NCBI GenBank assembly: GCA_044464765.1 | Contig: JBIQKZ010000008.1 | Coordinates: 62,001 to 126,000, forward strand | DNA from: JBIQKZ01 sp044464765 | Lineage (GTDB): Bacteria; Pseudomonadota; Gammaproteobacteria; Burkholderiales; Burkholderiaceae_B | DNA length: 64,000 nucleotides | Direction of reading: 5' to 3' | In this document: positions 1 through 7,612 of the stretch, piece by piece | Position numbering within the stretch: position 1 is the stretch's first letter | Layout of the letters: the number at the start of each line of letters is the position of its first letter | Notes under the pieces: model-generated | The model's database searches: none | Told to the model about the DNA's origin: nothing | Seen by the model: the letters and a program-made list of their open reading frames with translations, nothing else | Translations under genes and position numbers: made by a program

Positions 1-1283
1 TAGACGCTAAGATAGCTTTGCCCATGATCCACAATCATGATGTTGCCGAAACCCTTCAGCCAATTGGCATAGACCACCCGGCCCGGCGCAATTGGCCGAA
101 CCGGCGCGCCTTCACCGGCGCGAAGCACAATGCCGCGCCACACACCGCCATCAGGCCGCTCGGCACCGAACCGGCCCTGCACCTCGCCCCGCACCGGGAA
201 TGGCAGGCCTTTGCGCAAGCCGTTCATTGACGCCGCTTGCGTGGGACCTGGAGCCTGCGCGGGCTGCTGCGCCGCGCGCTCGCGCTCGCGCTCCATGCGC
301 GCGGCCTGTTCCGCCTGCTGGGCTTGTTCGCGGGCTTGCTCCACCTGCAGGCGCGCCTGCCGGGCCTGCTCTTCGTCTTGCTCACGTTGAGCGCGGGCCT
401 GGGCTTCACGCGCCTGGCGCTGCGCTTCGCGCGCTTGTTCGCGCTGCCGTTCAACTTCTTGTTGTCGCGCCACGGCTTGCCGACGGGCCTCTTCGGCCTG
501 GCGAGCCGCTTCGGCCTTGCGGCGCTCTTCAGCCAGGCGCGCTTCCTCGCGCTGCTTCTCGATGGCGGCCTCAAGCCCTGTGATCAGGCGCCCCAGCCTC
601 TTTTCGTCCAGCTGCATGGTGCCGGCCTGGGCGCGTTGCTGCTTCAACTGCGCCTCAATCTTGGCCAGCACGCGCTGCCGCTCTGCCTGCTGCGTTTGCA
701 AGGCCTTCTTCTGCTGCCGGGTTTCAGCTTCCACGTCGGCAAGTTCGCTGCGCCGCGCGGAAGCCTGATTCCTGGACGCGATCAGGTCCGTCAGCGCGGT
801 GCGCACGGCGCGTACCGCGTCCGCCTGCGCCTGGGAGATATAACTGAGATAAGCAAGGTCGCGCCCAATCGCTTGCGGGTCATCCCCCGACAATAAGGCC
901 GTCCATGGAGATAAACCGCTTGCATACTGGTTGCGCAACTGCTCGGCGAGTTCGGCCTGACGCTGGGCTAATTGTTCTTCCTGCCCGGCAATCAAATCGG
1001 CCAGGCGCGCAAGTTCTAGTTCGGCCTTGCGCTTCTGTTGCGCCAGTTCGTCCAGCCTCCTGTTGGTCGTGGAAATCGCGGTTTCCGATTCCTTCAATTG
1101 GCTGGCCGCATCCTGGCGCGACGCTTCTTGCTGGTCAATTTGCTTCTGCAGGGTGACGATACGCTCACGCAAGGCCTGCTGCTGCTTCTGCGCATCGGCC
1201 TGCCGGGCCTCAAGGGTACCCGCCGGGTCGCCCCAGGCCAGGCCGGTCCACAAGGCCAGAATGACAAGACCGGTAAACCGCAC
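1..1283 (-). CDS. envC: Murein hydrolase activator EnvC (partial, C-terminus cut by window edge)
   Basis: EnvC is a periplasmic divisome factor that activates the amidases splitting septal peptidoglycan. The reading frame is open from a GTG at 1283 to base 1. I chose this GTG because it follows an AAGGA ribosome site by about 7 nt and starts a signal-like segment (VRFTGLVILALWTGLAWG). A very long Glu/Gln/Arg/Ala-rich coiled coil follows, and then the beginning of a LytM/peptidase M23 domain (PVRGEVQGRFG, later MIVDHG near the edge). The last part of the LytM domain is missing. The low-complexity coiled coil produces several spurious open frames on the other strand. gpmA ends 28 bp upstream on the same strand. 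Confidence 0.9.
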   Translation of the reverse strand, partial: MRFTGLVILALWTGLAWGDPAGTLEARQADAQKQQQALRERIVTLQKQIDQQEASRQDAASQLKESETAISTTNRRLDELAQQKRKAELELARLADLIAGQEEQLAQRQAELAEQLRNQYASGLSPWTALLSGDDPQAIGRDLAYLSYISQAQADAVRAVRTALTDLIASRNQASARRSELADVEAETRQQKKALQTQQAERQRVLAKIEAQLKQQRAQAGTMQLDEKRLGRLITGLEAAIEKQREEARLAEERRKAEAARQAEEARRQAVARQQEVERQREQAREAQRQAREAQARAQREQDEEQARQARLQVEQAREQAQQAEQAARMERERERAAQQPAQAPGPTQAASMNGLRKGLPFPVRGEVQGRFGAERPDGGVWRGIVLRAGEGAPVRPIAPGRVVYANWLKGFGNIMIVDHGQSYLSV

Positions 1284-1311
1284 GCAGGGTCCTTTCAGGA
1301 TGGTATGACCT

Positions 1312-2064
1312 TTAAGCCTTCTTGGCCTTGCCCTGCGCGGCCACCGCTGCCATGGCGGCCTGTATCTGGTCCGGATCGCCCAGATAGTAGTGGCGCAATG
1401 GGCGCAGATCGTCGTCCAGCTCGTAGACCAGGGGTTGGCCGGTGGGGATATTGACACCGACGATGTCTTCATCGGACACGGAATCCAGATGCTTGATCAA
1501 GGCGCGCAGGCTATTGCCGTGGGCGGCGACCAGCACGCGGCGACCGGCGCGAATGGCCGGGGCAATGGATTCGTTCCAGAACGGCACAACGCGTTCCACG
1601 GTGTCTTGCAGGCATTCGGACGCCGGCAATTGGTCGGCGGGAATCCGCGCGTAACGGGCGTCAAACTTGGGGTGGCGGGGATCATCGGCCTCGAGCGGGT
1701 TGGGTGCGATCGCATAGGCTCGGCGCCAGACCAGAACCTGTTCGTCGCCGTACTTGGCCGCTGTCTCGGCCTTGTTCAGGCCCTGCAACGCGCCATAGTG
1801 ACGCTCATTCAGGCGCCAGTTCAAGCCAATGGGCGTGTGCATGGCATCCATGGCATCCAGGGCAATCCATAAGGTGCGGATGGCGCGCTTGAGCACCGAC
1901 GAGAAGGCCAGGTCGAATTGATAGCCTTCTTTTTTAAGCAGTTCGCCGGCTTGCCAGGCCTGCTGACGGCCCGTTTCGGTAAGGTCGACGTCAGTCCAGC
2001 CGGTGAACCGGTTTTCCAGGTTCCACTGGCTTTCGCCATGGCGCATGAGCACAAGTTTATGCAT
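1312..2064 (-). CDS. gpmA: 2,3-bisphosphoglycerate-dependent phosphoglycerate mutase
   Basis: This glycolytic enzyme interconverts 3- and 2-phosphoglycerate in the cytosol through a phosphohistidine. At 250 aa it has normal family length. Visible motifs are the N-terminal LMRHGES with phospho-acceptor His9, the ERHYGALQGLNK block with the catalytic Glu near residue 87, and AAHGNSLRAL with the second His near 182. A Lys/Ala-rich tail is typical. The gene is divergent from the rhodanese gene and lies just upstream of envC, the arrangement I know from Bordetella relatives. Confidence 0.97.
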   Translation of the reverse strand: MHKLVLMRHGESQWNLENRFTGWTDVDLTETGRQQAWQAGELLKKEGYQFDLAFSSVLKRAIRTLWIALDAMDAMHTPIGLNWRLNERHYGALQGLNKAETAAKYGDEQVLVWRRAYAIAPNPLEADDPRHPKFDARYARIPADQLPASECLQDTVERVVPFWNESIAPAIRAGRRVLVAAHGNSLRALIKHLDSVSDEDIVGVNIPTGQPLVYELDDDLRPLRHYYLGDPDQIQAAMAAVAAQGKAKKA

Positions 2065-2153
2065 GTTTAGAATCCGCGTAATAGTTCAATTGTGGAGTCC
2101 ATTTTATAATCGCTTCTTTCAGCTCTTATTCCGAGAGCCAAACAGGATACATT
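2065..2153. promoter_or_regulatory. Divergent promoter region gpmA / rhodanese operon
   Basis: This 89-bp spacer between two divergent genes contains a perfect TATAAT hexamer at 2105-2110 on the plus strand, about 44 bp before the rhodanese GTG. No good -35 hexamer is visible at the usual spacing. It is a candidate promoter for the rhodanese-grxC-secB-gpsA run. Confidence 0.35.
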
Positions 2154-2567
2154 GTGGACTTTCTTCTCAGCCAAAATAATCTATATATTGTACTAATTGC
2201 CCTGGCTTCAGGCGCAATGCTTTTGTGGCCCACCCTGAACAGGCGTTCAGGCAGCGGAACGGTGGGCGTGGCCCAGGCGGTGCAGCTGGTCAACCGCGAG
2301 CACGGCATCTTCGTCGACGTACGGCCCGCCGCGCAATTCCAGACCGGAACCATCCCGCAAGCCCGTAATGTGCCTGCCGCCGAACTAGAGGCTAAACTAG
2401 GCTCTTTACCCAAAGACAAGCCCATTATCGTCTTTTGCGATCAGGGGCGCGAATCAGCGGGTGCCGCGGCCAAGCTGCGCAAGCAAGGTCTGGCCGGCGC
2501 TGTCAGCTTGGAAGGCGGCCTGCGCGGCTGGAACCAGGCCGGCATGCCCCTGACGAAACAAGCCTGA
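2154..2567 (+). CDS. Membrane-anchored rhodanese-like protein (YibN type)
   Basis: This is a single-domain rhodanese of 137 aa, presumed to transfer sulfane sulfur. Residues 8-26 form one N-terminal transmembrane helix, followed by a rhodanese fold containing FVDVRPAAQF and the active-site loop CDQGRES with Cys95. It starts at GTG 2154. The gene opens a same-strand run with grxC, secB and gpsA, an order conserved in Burkholderiales and similar to the yibN-grxC-secB-gpsA order of enterobacteria. Its physiological substrate is unknown. Confidence 0.9.
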   Translation: MDFLLSQNNLYIVLIALASGAMLLWPTLNRRSGSGTVGVAQAVQLVNREHGIFVDVRPAAQFQTGTIPQARNVPAAELEAKLGSLPKDKPIIVFCDQGRESAGAAAKLRKQGLAGAVSLEGGLRGWNQAGMPLTKQA

Positions 2568-2595
2568 TCACGATAAACGTCACCCGAGAGTTCTC

Positions 2596-2853
2596 ATGTC
2601 CAACGTAATCATGTACTGCACGGCAGTGTGCCCTTATTGTGTACGCGCCGAAATGCTGCTGAAACAGCGCGGCGTCACCCAGATCGAAAAAATCCGTATC
2701 GACACCGACCCGGAGCAGCGTTCCATCATGATGGAACGCACAGGTCGCCGGACTGTTCCGCAGATCTACATCGGCGACACGCACGTTGGCGGCTACGATG
2801 AACTGGCCGCCCTGGATCGTTCCAACGAGCTCATGCCATTGCTCAACGCCTAA
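2596..2853 (+). CDS. grxC: Glutaredoxin 3
   Basis: A small dithiol glutaredoxin (85 aa) that reduces disulfides and mixed disulfides using glutathione in the cytosol. The redox motif CPYC is at residues 12-15. The glutathione-binding TVPQIYIG cis-Pro region and the GGYDEL motif are present. It lies 28 bp after the rhodanese gene and 47 bp before secB, probably co-transcribed with both. Confidence 0.96.
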   Translation: MSNVIMYCTAVCPYCVRAEMLLKQRGVTQIEKIRIDTDPEQRSIMMERTGRRTVPQIYIGDTHVGGYDELAALDRSNELMPLLNA

Positions 2854-2900
2854 GCCTATAGGCTTCACAAACCATTCACGCATCATACATAGGAAACCAC

Positions 2901-3425
2901 ATGGCCGATCAGGACCAAACCACACAAGCCGGCGCCCAAGGCGAAAATCAAGATCCCAGCTTCAGCTTGCAACGCACTTACGTTAAAGACATTTCACTTG
3001 AAATGCCTAATGCGCCCCAGATTTTCCTGGAGCAGGAAGCGCCGGCCGTCGAAGTCAGCATCAACGTGGGCGGCCAGCGCTTGGCGGAAACTGTTTACGA
3101 AAGCAGCGTCACCGCCACAGTCACCACTCGTATCGACGACAAGGTCCTGTATCTGGTCGAAGCCACACAGGCAGGCATTTTCGAAGCGTCCAACATTCCC
3201 GCCGAGCAACTGGACCCCTTGCTGGGCATCGTCTGCCCCACCATGTTGTACCCCTATCTGCGGGCTAACGTGGCCGACCTGATCAATCGCACCTCATTGC
3301 CCGCGCTGCACCTGGCCGAGGTCAACTTTCAGGGTCTTTACGAGCAGCGCCTGCAGCAATTGGCTGAAGAGCAAGGCAAGCAAGACTCGGGCCTGATCGT
3401 ACCGCCCGGCGTCACCCGCCAATAG
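2901..3425 (+). CDS. secB: Protein-export chaperone SecB
   Basis: SecB is a tetrameric cytosolic chaperone that keeps preproteins unfolded and hands them to SecA. The 174-aa product has the characteristic core (QRTYVKDISLEMPNAPQIF; then GIVCPTMLYPYLRANVADL) and the GFPxLxLAPVNF-like segment here read as LPALHLAEVNFQGLY. An AGGA ribosome site precedes the ATG. N- and C-terminal tails are longer than in E. coli (155 aa), as is common in Burkholderiales. Confidence 0.97.
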   Translation: MADQDQTTQAGAQGENQDPSFSLQRTYVKDISLEMPNAPQIFLEQEAPAVEVSINVGGQRLAETVYESSVTATVTTRIDDKVLYLVEATQAGIFEASNIPAEQLDPLLGIVCPTMLYPYLRANVADLINRTSLPALHLAEVNFQGLYEQRLQQLAEEQGKQDSGLIVPPGVTRQ

Positions 3426-3429
3426 CGCC

Positions 3430-4467
3430 ATGCCAGGGCCAAGCGCGCGCGTCTCGGTATTGGGCGCCGGCAGTTGGGGCACCGCCCTGGCGGCGCTGGC
3501 CAGTCACGCCGCCGACGCCCTGCTGTGGGCGCGCAACGCGGCGCAGGCCGATGAAATCAACGGCGGCCATAGCAACACACGCTATCTGCCGGGTATTGTA
3601 TTGCCCGAATCCCTGGCGGGCACCAGCGACTTCACACGGGCTGTACACCACGCCTGCCCGCCTGGCCAAGCACCTGGCCTGATCATCCTTGGCGTGCCCG
3701 TTGCAGGCCTGGAAGAAGTCTGCACCAAGCTGGCCCAGGCACTACCCCGGCAAACTTCCCAGGCCATATCCGTGATCTGGACCTGCAAGGGGCTGCATCC
3801 GCAAACGGGCCAATTGCCGCATGAAATCGCTCAAGCCGCTTTCCAGAGTCGCAGCGACATCGAACTGGGCGTCCTGTCGGGGCCGTCCTTCGCTCGCGAA
3901 GTGGCGCAAGGGCTGCCATTCGCCCTCACCATCGCCAGTGCCTCGGCCCGAGTCTGCGAACAAACCCGCAGCGTCCTGCACGGAACCACGGCGCGTATTT
4001 ATGCCAGCACTGACATCGTGGGCGTAGAAGTCGGCGGCGCCTTGAAGAACGTCATGGCCATCGCCTGCGGCGTTTCGGACGGTCTGGGCCTGGGCACCAA
4101 CGCACGCGCGGCGCTGATTACCCGCGGGCTGGCCGAAATGAGCCGCCTTGGCGTTGCGATGGGCGGCCAGGCCGCCACGTTTTCGGGGCTGGCCGGCCTG
4201 GGCGACCTGGTGCTTACCGCGACGGGCGACTTATCACGCAACCGCCAGGTGGGTGTGGCGTTGGGCCAGGGACAAAGCCTCGAACAGATCCTGGCCGGCG
4301 GCATGACGGCCGAAGGCGTGCGCTGCGCACGAGCGGTGCTCGATATTGGCCGTCAGCACGGTATCGACTTGCCAATTACCGAAGCCGTGTGCAATGTCCT
4401 GTTCACCGGCATGCTGCCTGCGCAAGCGGTAACTGAACTGCTGGCCCGTGATGCACGCGACGAATAA
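3430..4467 (+). CDS. gpsA: Glycerol-3-phosphate dehydrogenase [NAD(P)+]
   Basis: This enzyme reduces dihydroxyacetone phosphate to sn-glycerol-3-phosphate, the backbone for phospholipids. The nucleotide-binding GAGSWGTALA motif is at residues 12-21. The substrate-site segment with the catalytic Lys is visible (EVGGALKNVMAIACG), together with the conserved GLAGLGDLVLT block. The start codon lies 4 bp after the secB stop with no clear Shine-Dalgarno sequence, which suggests translational coupling to secB. Confidence 0.97.
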   Translation: MPGPSARVSVLGAGSWGTALAALASHAADALLWARNAAQADEINGGHSNTRYLPGIVLPESLAGTSDFTRAVHHACPPGQAPGLIILGVPVAGLEEVCTKLAQALPRQTSQAISVIWTCKGLHPQTGQLPHEIAQAAFQSRSDIELGVLSGPSFAREVAQGLPFALTIASASARVCEQTRSVLHGTTARIYASTDIVGVEVGGALKNVMAIACGVSDGLGLGTNARAALITRGLAEMSRLGVAMGGQAATFSGLAGLGDLVLTATGDLSRNRQVGVALGQGQSLEQILAGGMTAEGVRCARAVLDIGRQHGIDLPITEAVCNVLFTGMLPAQAVTELLARDARDE

Positions 4468-4503
4468 CCGTTCGCCGCACTCACACGGCACACCTCGTTC
4501 GCC

Positions 4504-4974
4504 TCATACCCCACCGATATAACCCATCTGCCGCCAGCCCTCGTAAACGGTCACTGCCACCGAATTCGACAGATTCAGGCTGCGCTGAGCCGGCATCATG
4601 GGCAGGCGCAAGCGCTGTTCCATGGGAAAGTAGTCCAACTGCCGCACTGACAAGCCGGCAGTTTCCCGCCCAAAGACAAAGACGTCGCCCTTCTGAAATG
4701 CAAACTCGCCGATCAGGCGGCTGCCTTTCGTGGTCAATGCAAAGCGCCGCTGCGCCTGGGTGGGAATCACGTTAAATGCCTGCTCCAGACTCTCGTGCAC
4801 CTGCATGCTGGCCCACTCGTGATAATCCAGACCGGCACGCTTTAGTTTCTTGTCATCCAGCTCGAAACCCAGCGGGCGCACAAGGTGTAGAAACGCGCCC
4901 GTATTGGCGGCCAGACGAATGACGTTACCCGTGTTGGGCGGAATTTCCGGCGACACCAGAACAATATGAAACAT
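4504..4974 (-). CDS. trmL: tRNA (cytidine(34)-2'-O)-methyltransferase TrmL
   Basis: This is a SPOUT-class SAM methyltransferase that 2'-O-methylates the wobble base of tRNA-Leu isoacceptors. The conserved MFHIVLVSPEIPPNTGNVIRLAANTG opening, the FGRETAGL motif and the C-terminal knot residues LPMMPAQRSLNLSNSVAV are all present. The frame is open upstream to 5028, which would overlap comF. I chose ATG 4974 because homologues begin exactly at MFHIVLV, giving 156 aa. It is the second gene of a comF-trmL pair. Confidence 0.93.
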   Translation of the reverse strand: MFHIVLVSPEIPPNTGNVIRLAANTGAFLHLVRPLGFELDDKKLKRAGLDYHEWASMQVHESLEQAFNVIPTQAQRRFALTTKGSRLIGEFAFQKGDVFVFGRETAGLSVRQLDYFPMEQRLRLPMMPAQRSLNLSNSVAVTVYEGWRQMGYIGGV

Positions 4975-4993
4975 GAAAGAACCTGCTGGATAG

Positions 4994-5767
4994 TTAACGA
5001 TACGGCGCGCGCGCAAGGACAAGCCCACACACGGAAACAGCCCCGGCCTGGCGTAGCTGCAGCGCGATACCGTGCAATGTGCTGCCAGTGGTCAGCACAT
5101 CGTCGACGACTGCAATGTGCGCGCCATCCACACGAGTCGTACAAGCATATTGATGCTGCGCATCCTGAATGCGCTGGCGGCGTGACAAATATTTTTGCAC
5201 TCGGTCTTCATCGCGCCGCACCAGTAGCCGAGGCCGCCAGCGCAAACGCAGCCGGCCGGCAACCTGCCGGGCAACTTCCGCCGCCGGATTGAAACCCCGC
5301 TGCCGCACCGCCGCACGGCTGGATGGAACACAAACAATCATTGTATTACCGGGCAGCGACGGAGTGGCGGCGAGCACCGCTTCGGCCAGCAGGTTCGCCA
5401 GAAAACGCGCATGCTGAAAACGGTTCATGGTCTTGAATTGCTGGATCAGCACATCGCCCGGCTCTGCGTAGTCGAACGCGGCGATCACGCGGTCGTAGGC
5501 GGGCACGAGCAACAGACAGTCGGGGCAGGGCTCATTTCCTGCGAGCGCCAGCATACAAATGCCACAGCGCCGCCGCCCGTCGCCCATGGAGGCCAGGACA
5601 TCAACGCGGCATGGCGGACATAGGTCGCCGCCGTGCGCAGCCCCGCTGCACAGAGGACAGTGAGTAGGCACACGCGCCACCAGCCGACGATAGCAATCCA
5701 CGAGGCCGGCGGTGGTTTGCCCCACTCGCGCGCCAATCAGTTCGCGCCAGTACTGTGGATACGCCAT
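4994..5767 (-). CDS. comF: ComF family protein (phosphoribosyltransferase-like)
   Basis: ComF-family proteins support DNA uptake in competent bacteria, with a helicase-linked role inferred from Gram-positive work. The 257-aa product has four N-terminal Cys pairs of a zinc-binding region (CPLC, CPPC, CGIC, CPDC) and a C-terminal type I phosphoribosyltransferase fold with the PRPP loop VVDDVLTTGSTL. It lies upstream of trmL on the same strand and is divergent from the BioC-like gene. dprA elsewhere in the window is another competence-type gene. Confidence 0.9.
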   Translation of the reverse strand: MAYPQYWRELIGARVGQTTAGLVDCYRRLVARVPTHCPLCSGAAHGGDLCPPCRVDVLASMGDGRRRCGICMLALAGNEPCPDCLLLVPAYDRVIAAFDYAEPGDVLIQQFKTMNRFQHARFLANLLAEAVLAATPSLPGNTMIVCVPSSRAAVRQRGFNPAAEVARQVAGRLRLRWRPRLLVRRDEDRVQKYLSRRQRIQDAQHQYACTTRVDGAHIAVVDDVLTTGSTLHGIALQLRQAGAVSVCGLVLARAPYR

Positions 5768-5918
5768 AATAGTGTCTTGCCGTTTGCATCTACCGATGCT
5801 TGACGCCAGCCGGCTGGCTTCTGTTTTACCAAATTATCAAATCCAATCTGACCATGGATCCGGCGCGCGCACCAGTCGCCGCGTGCCTTAAACATCACAC
5901 ACCAACGCCTCGTCCGAT

Positions 5919-6830
5919 ATGCCACAACCACCTGACCTGCCGCTCAATTCCGCCCACGTCGCCCTGCAATTTGCGCGCCGCAGCCCGCTGGACGAAGCGC
6001 AGTTCCTGTATGGTGAAATCGCACAGCGCATGCTGCAACGGCTAAGCTACATCCGCATTCAGCCTGTTCACGTGCTGGATGCCGGCTGCGGCGCGGGCCA
6101 TGCGCTGGAGCCCCTGCGCGCCCGCTATGCCGACATGCACTATACCGGCCTGGATTTCTGCCCCGAACTACTGCAGGTGGCCACGGAACGCTATTGCGCC
6201 AAACCAAGTTTGTGGCAAAAACTGCGCAACAAACCCACCCAGGAAGCGCGCTTTGTCTCCGGCGACTTGGCCGACACCGGCCTGCCGCCCGAATCGCTGC
6301 ACCTGGTCTGGTCCAATATGGCCCTGCATTGGCATAGCCGACCCCATACCGTCCTGGCAGAATGGCGCCGCCTGCTGCATACGGGCGGCCTGGCCATGTT
6401 TTCCTGCCTTGGGCCCGGATCGCTCAAAGAGCTGCGCGAAGCGCTGGACGATGCCGGCTTGCAGACGGCAACGCCTCAATTTGTCGACATGCACGACTTT
6501 GGCGACTTACTGATCGAAAGCGGCTTTGCCGACCCTGTCATGGACCAGGAGATCCTTACACTCACCTACCGGTCAGCCGAGAAATTGCTGGCCGACCTTC
6601 GCATCCTGGGTGGCAACCCCAGCACTGGACGCCGGCGCGGACTGGCGGGCCGCCAATGGATGCTGCGCCTGCTGGATGCTCTGGAAAAACAGCGGCATAT
6701 GGATGGCACCATACACCTGAGCCTCGAGGTCGCGTACGGACATGCATGGCGCGCCGCCCAGACGCGACGCCCCTCGGGAGAGACCCGGGTTTCAATCGAC
6801 TCGATCGGCCGCATGCCCAAACGGGATTAA
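5919..6830 (+). CDS. bioC: BioC-like malonyl-ACP O-methyltransferase
   Basis: This is a class I SAM methyltransferase of 303 aa. Motif I is VLDAGCGAG; motifs typical of BioC follow: LVWSNMALHW and MFSCLGPGSLKELREA. BioC methylates malonyl-ACP to disguise it as a fatty-acid primer and so starts pimelate/biotin synthesis. No other biotin gene lies in the window, so the assignment rests on sequence motifs alone. It is divergent from comF and convergent with the ntrX-like gene. An alternative is another SAM methyltransferase of unknown substrate. Confidence 0.8.
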   Translation: MPQPPDLPLNSAHVALQFARRSPLDEAQFLYGEIAQRMLQRLSYIRIQPVHVLDAGCGAGHALEPLRARYADMHYTGLDFCPELLQVATERYCAKPSLWQKLRNKPTQEARFVSGDLADTGLPPESLHLVWSNMALHWHSRPHTVLAEWRRLLHTGGLAMFSCLGPGSLKELREALDDAGLQTATPQFVDMHDFGDLLIESGFADPVMDQEILTLTYRSAEKLLADLRILGGNPSTGRRRGLAGRQWMLRLLDALEKQRHMDGTIHLSLEVAYGHAWRAAQTRRPSGETRVSIDSIGRMPKRD

Positions 6831-6894
6831 GGCGCACACTGTTTGGCTGGCGCACACATGCCAGCCGCAGGGTATGGGCACGATCAGGGGTAAA

Positions 6895-7602
6895 TTAACT
6901 GGTGTTGCGCTTGCGCGAAGCATCGATACCCAACTGCTTCAGCTTGCGGTACAAGTGGGTGCGTTCGAGACCGGTTTTCTCGGAAACCCTTGTCATGCTG
7001 TGGTTCTCGCGACCCAGATGATATTCGAAGTAAATGCGTTCGAATGCATCGCGCGCATCACGCAGCGGCTGGTCTAGCGTAATGCCGCCCAACAGCGAAT
7101 TATTGGTCTCGGCCTGAGGCGCCGAACCCATCTCGGGAACAGGTACGGTGGTCAGTGGTTGCTGGTTGTGATCAAGACGACGATCCGGCGCCCGCACGGC
7201 GCTAGCGCTGGCGCCCGAAACCAGGTTCGACGAAATGGTGGGGCGCGCGAGCCCCGCTGAAATCGACTTGAGCAGCTTTTGCAAAGTGATGGGCTTCTCG
7301 AGGAAATCAACCGCACCGATGCGTGTGGCCTCGACCGCAGTATCCACCGTGGCATGCCCGCTCATCATGATGACCGGCATATCAAGCAGCCCCTGCGACC
7401 CCCATTCTTTCAGCAGGCTGACCCCATCGGTATCGGGCATCCAGATATCGAGCAAGACCAGATCCGGCCGGGCTCGTTGTCGGGCCGCCCGCGCCTGCGC
7501 GGCGTTTTCCGCGAGTTCTACGGTATGACCTTCGTCGTAAAGGATTTCCGACAATAGCTCGCGAATGCCGATTTCGTCGTCAACAACCAGAATTCTGGCC
7601 AT
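6895..7602 (-). CDS. NtrX-like response regulator lacking the AAA+ domain
   Basis: This 235-aa regulator has an N-terminal receiver domain (acidic D8/D9, phospho-acceptor Asp52 in LLDIWMP, switch Lys in LEKP), a variable linker of roughly residues 120-185, and a C-terminal Fis-type helix-turn-helix (RVSEKTGLERTHLYRKLKQLGI). Canonical NtrX has a sigma54-activating AAA+ module of about 230 residues between them, and none is present here. It lies 10 bp downstream of the ntrY-like kinase with a strong AGGTGA ribosome site. Binding and regulatory mode are therefore probably not sigma54 activation. Confidence 0.87.
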   Translation of the reverse strand: MARILVVDDEIGIRELLSEILYDEGHTVELAENAAQARAARQRARPDLVLLDIWMPDTDGVSLLKEWGSQGLLDMPVIMMSGHATVDTAVEATRIGAVDFLEKPITLQKLLKSISAGLARPTISSNLVSGASASAVRAPDRRLDHNQQPLTTVPVPEMGSAPQAETNNSLLGGITLDQPLRDARDAFERIYFEYHLGRENHSMTRVSEKTGLERTHLYRKLKQLGIDASRKRNTS

Positions 7603-7612
7603 AAAGCATCAC

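Noticed and set aside
237..896. Long plus-strand open frames opposite envC
   Set aside because: They are out-of-frame shadows of the Glu/Arg/Ala-rich coiled coil; the minus-strand frame has a signal-like N-terminus, a ribosome site and LytM motifs.
6845..6866. GGCTGGC/GCCAGCC hairpin between bioC and the ntrX-like gene
   Set aside because: It has only a 7-bp stem and no T-tract on either strand, so I do not call it a terminator.
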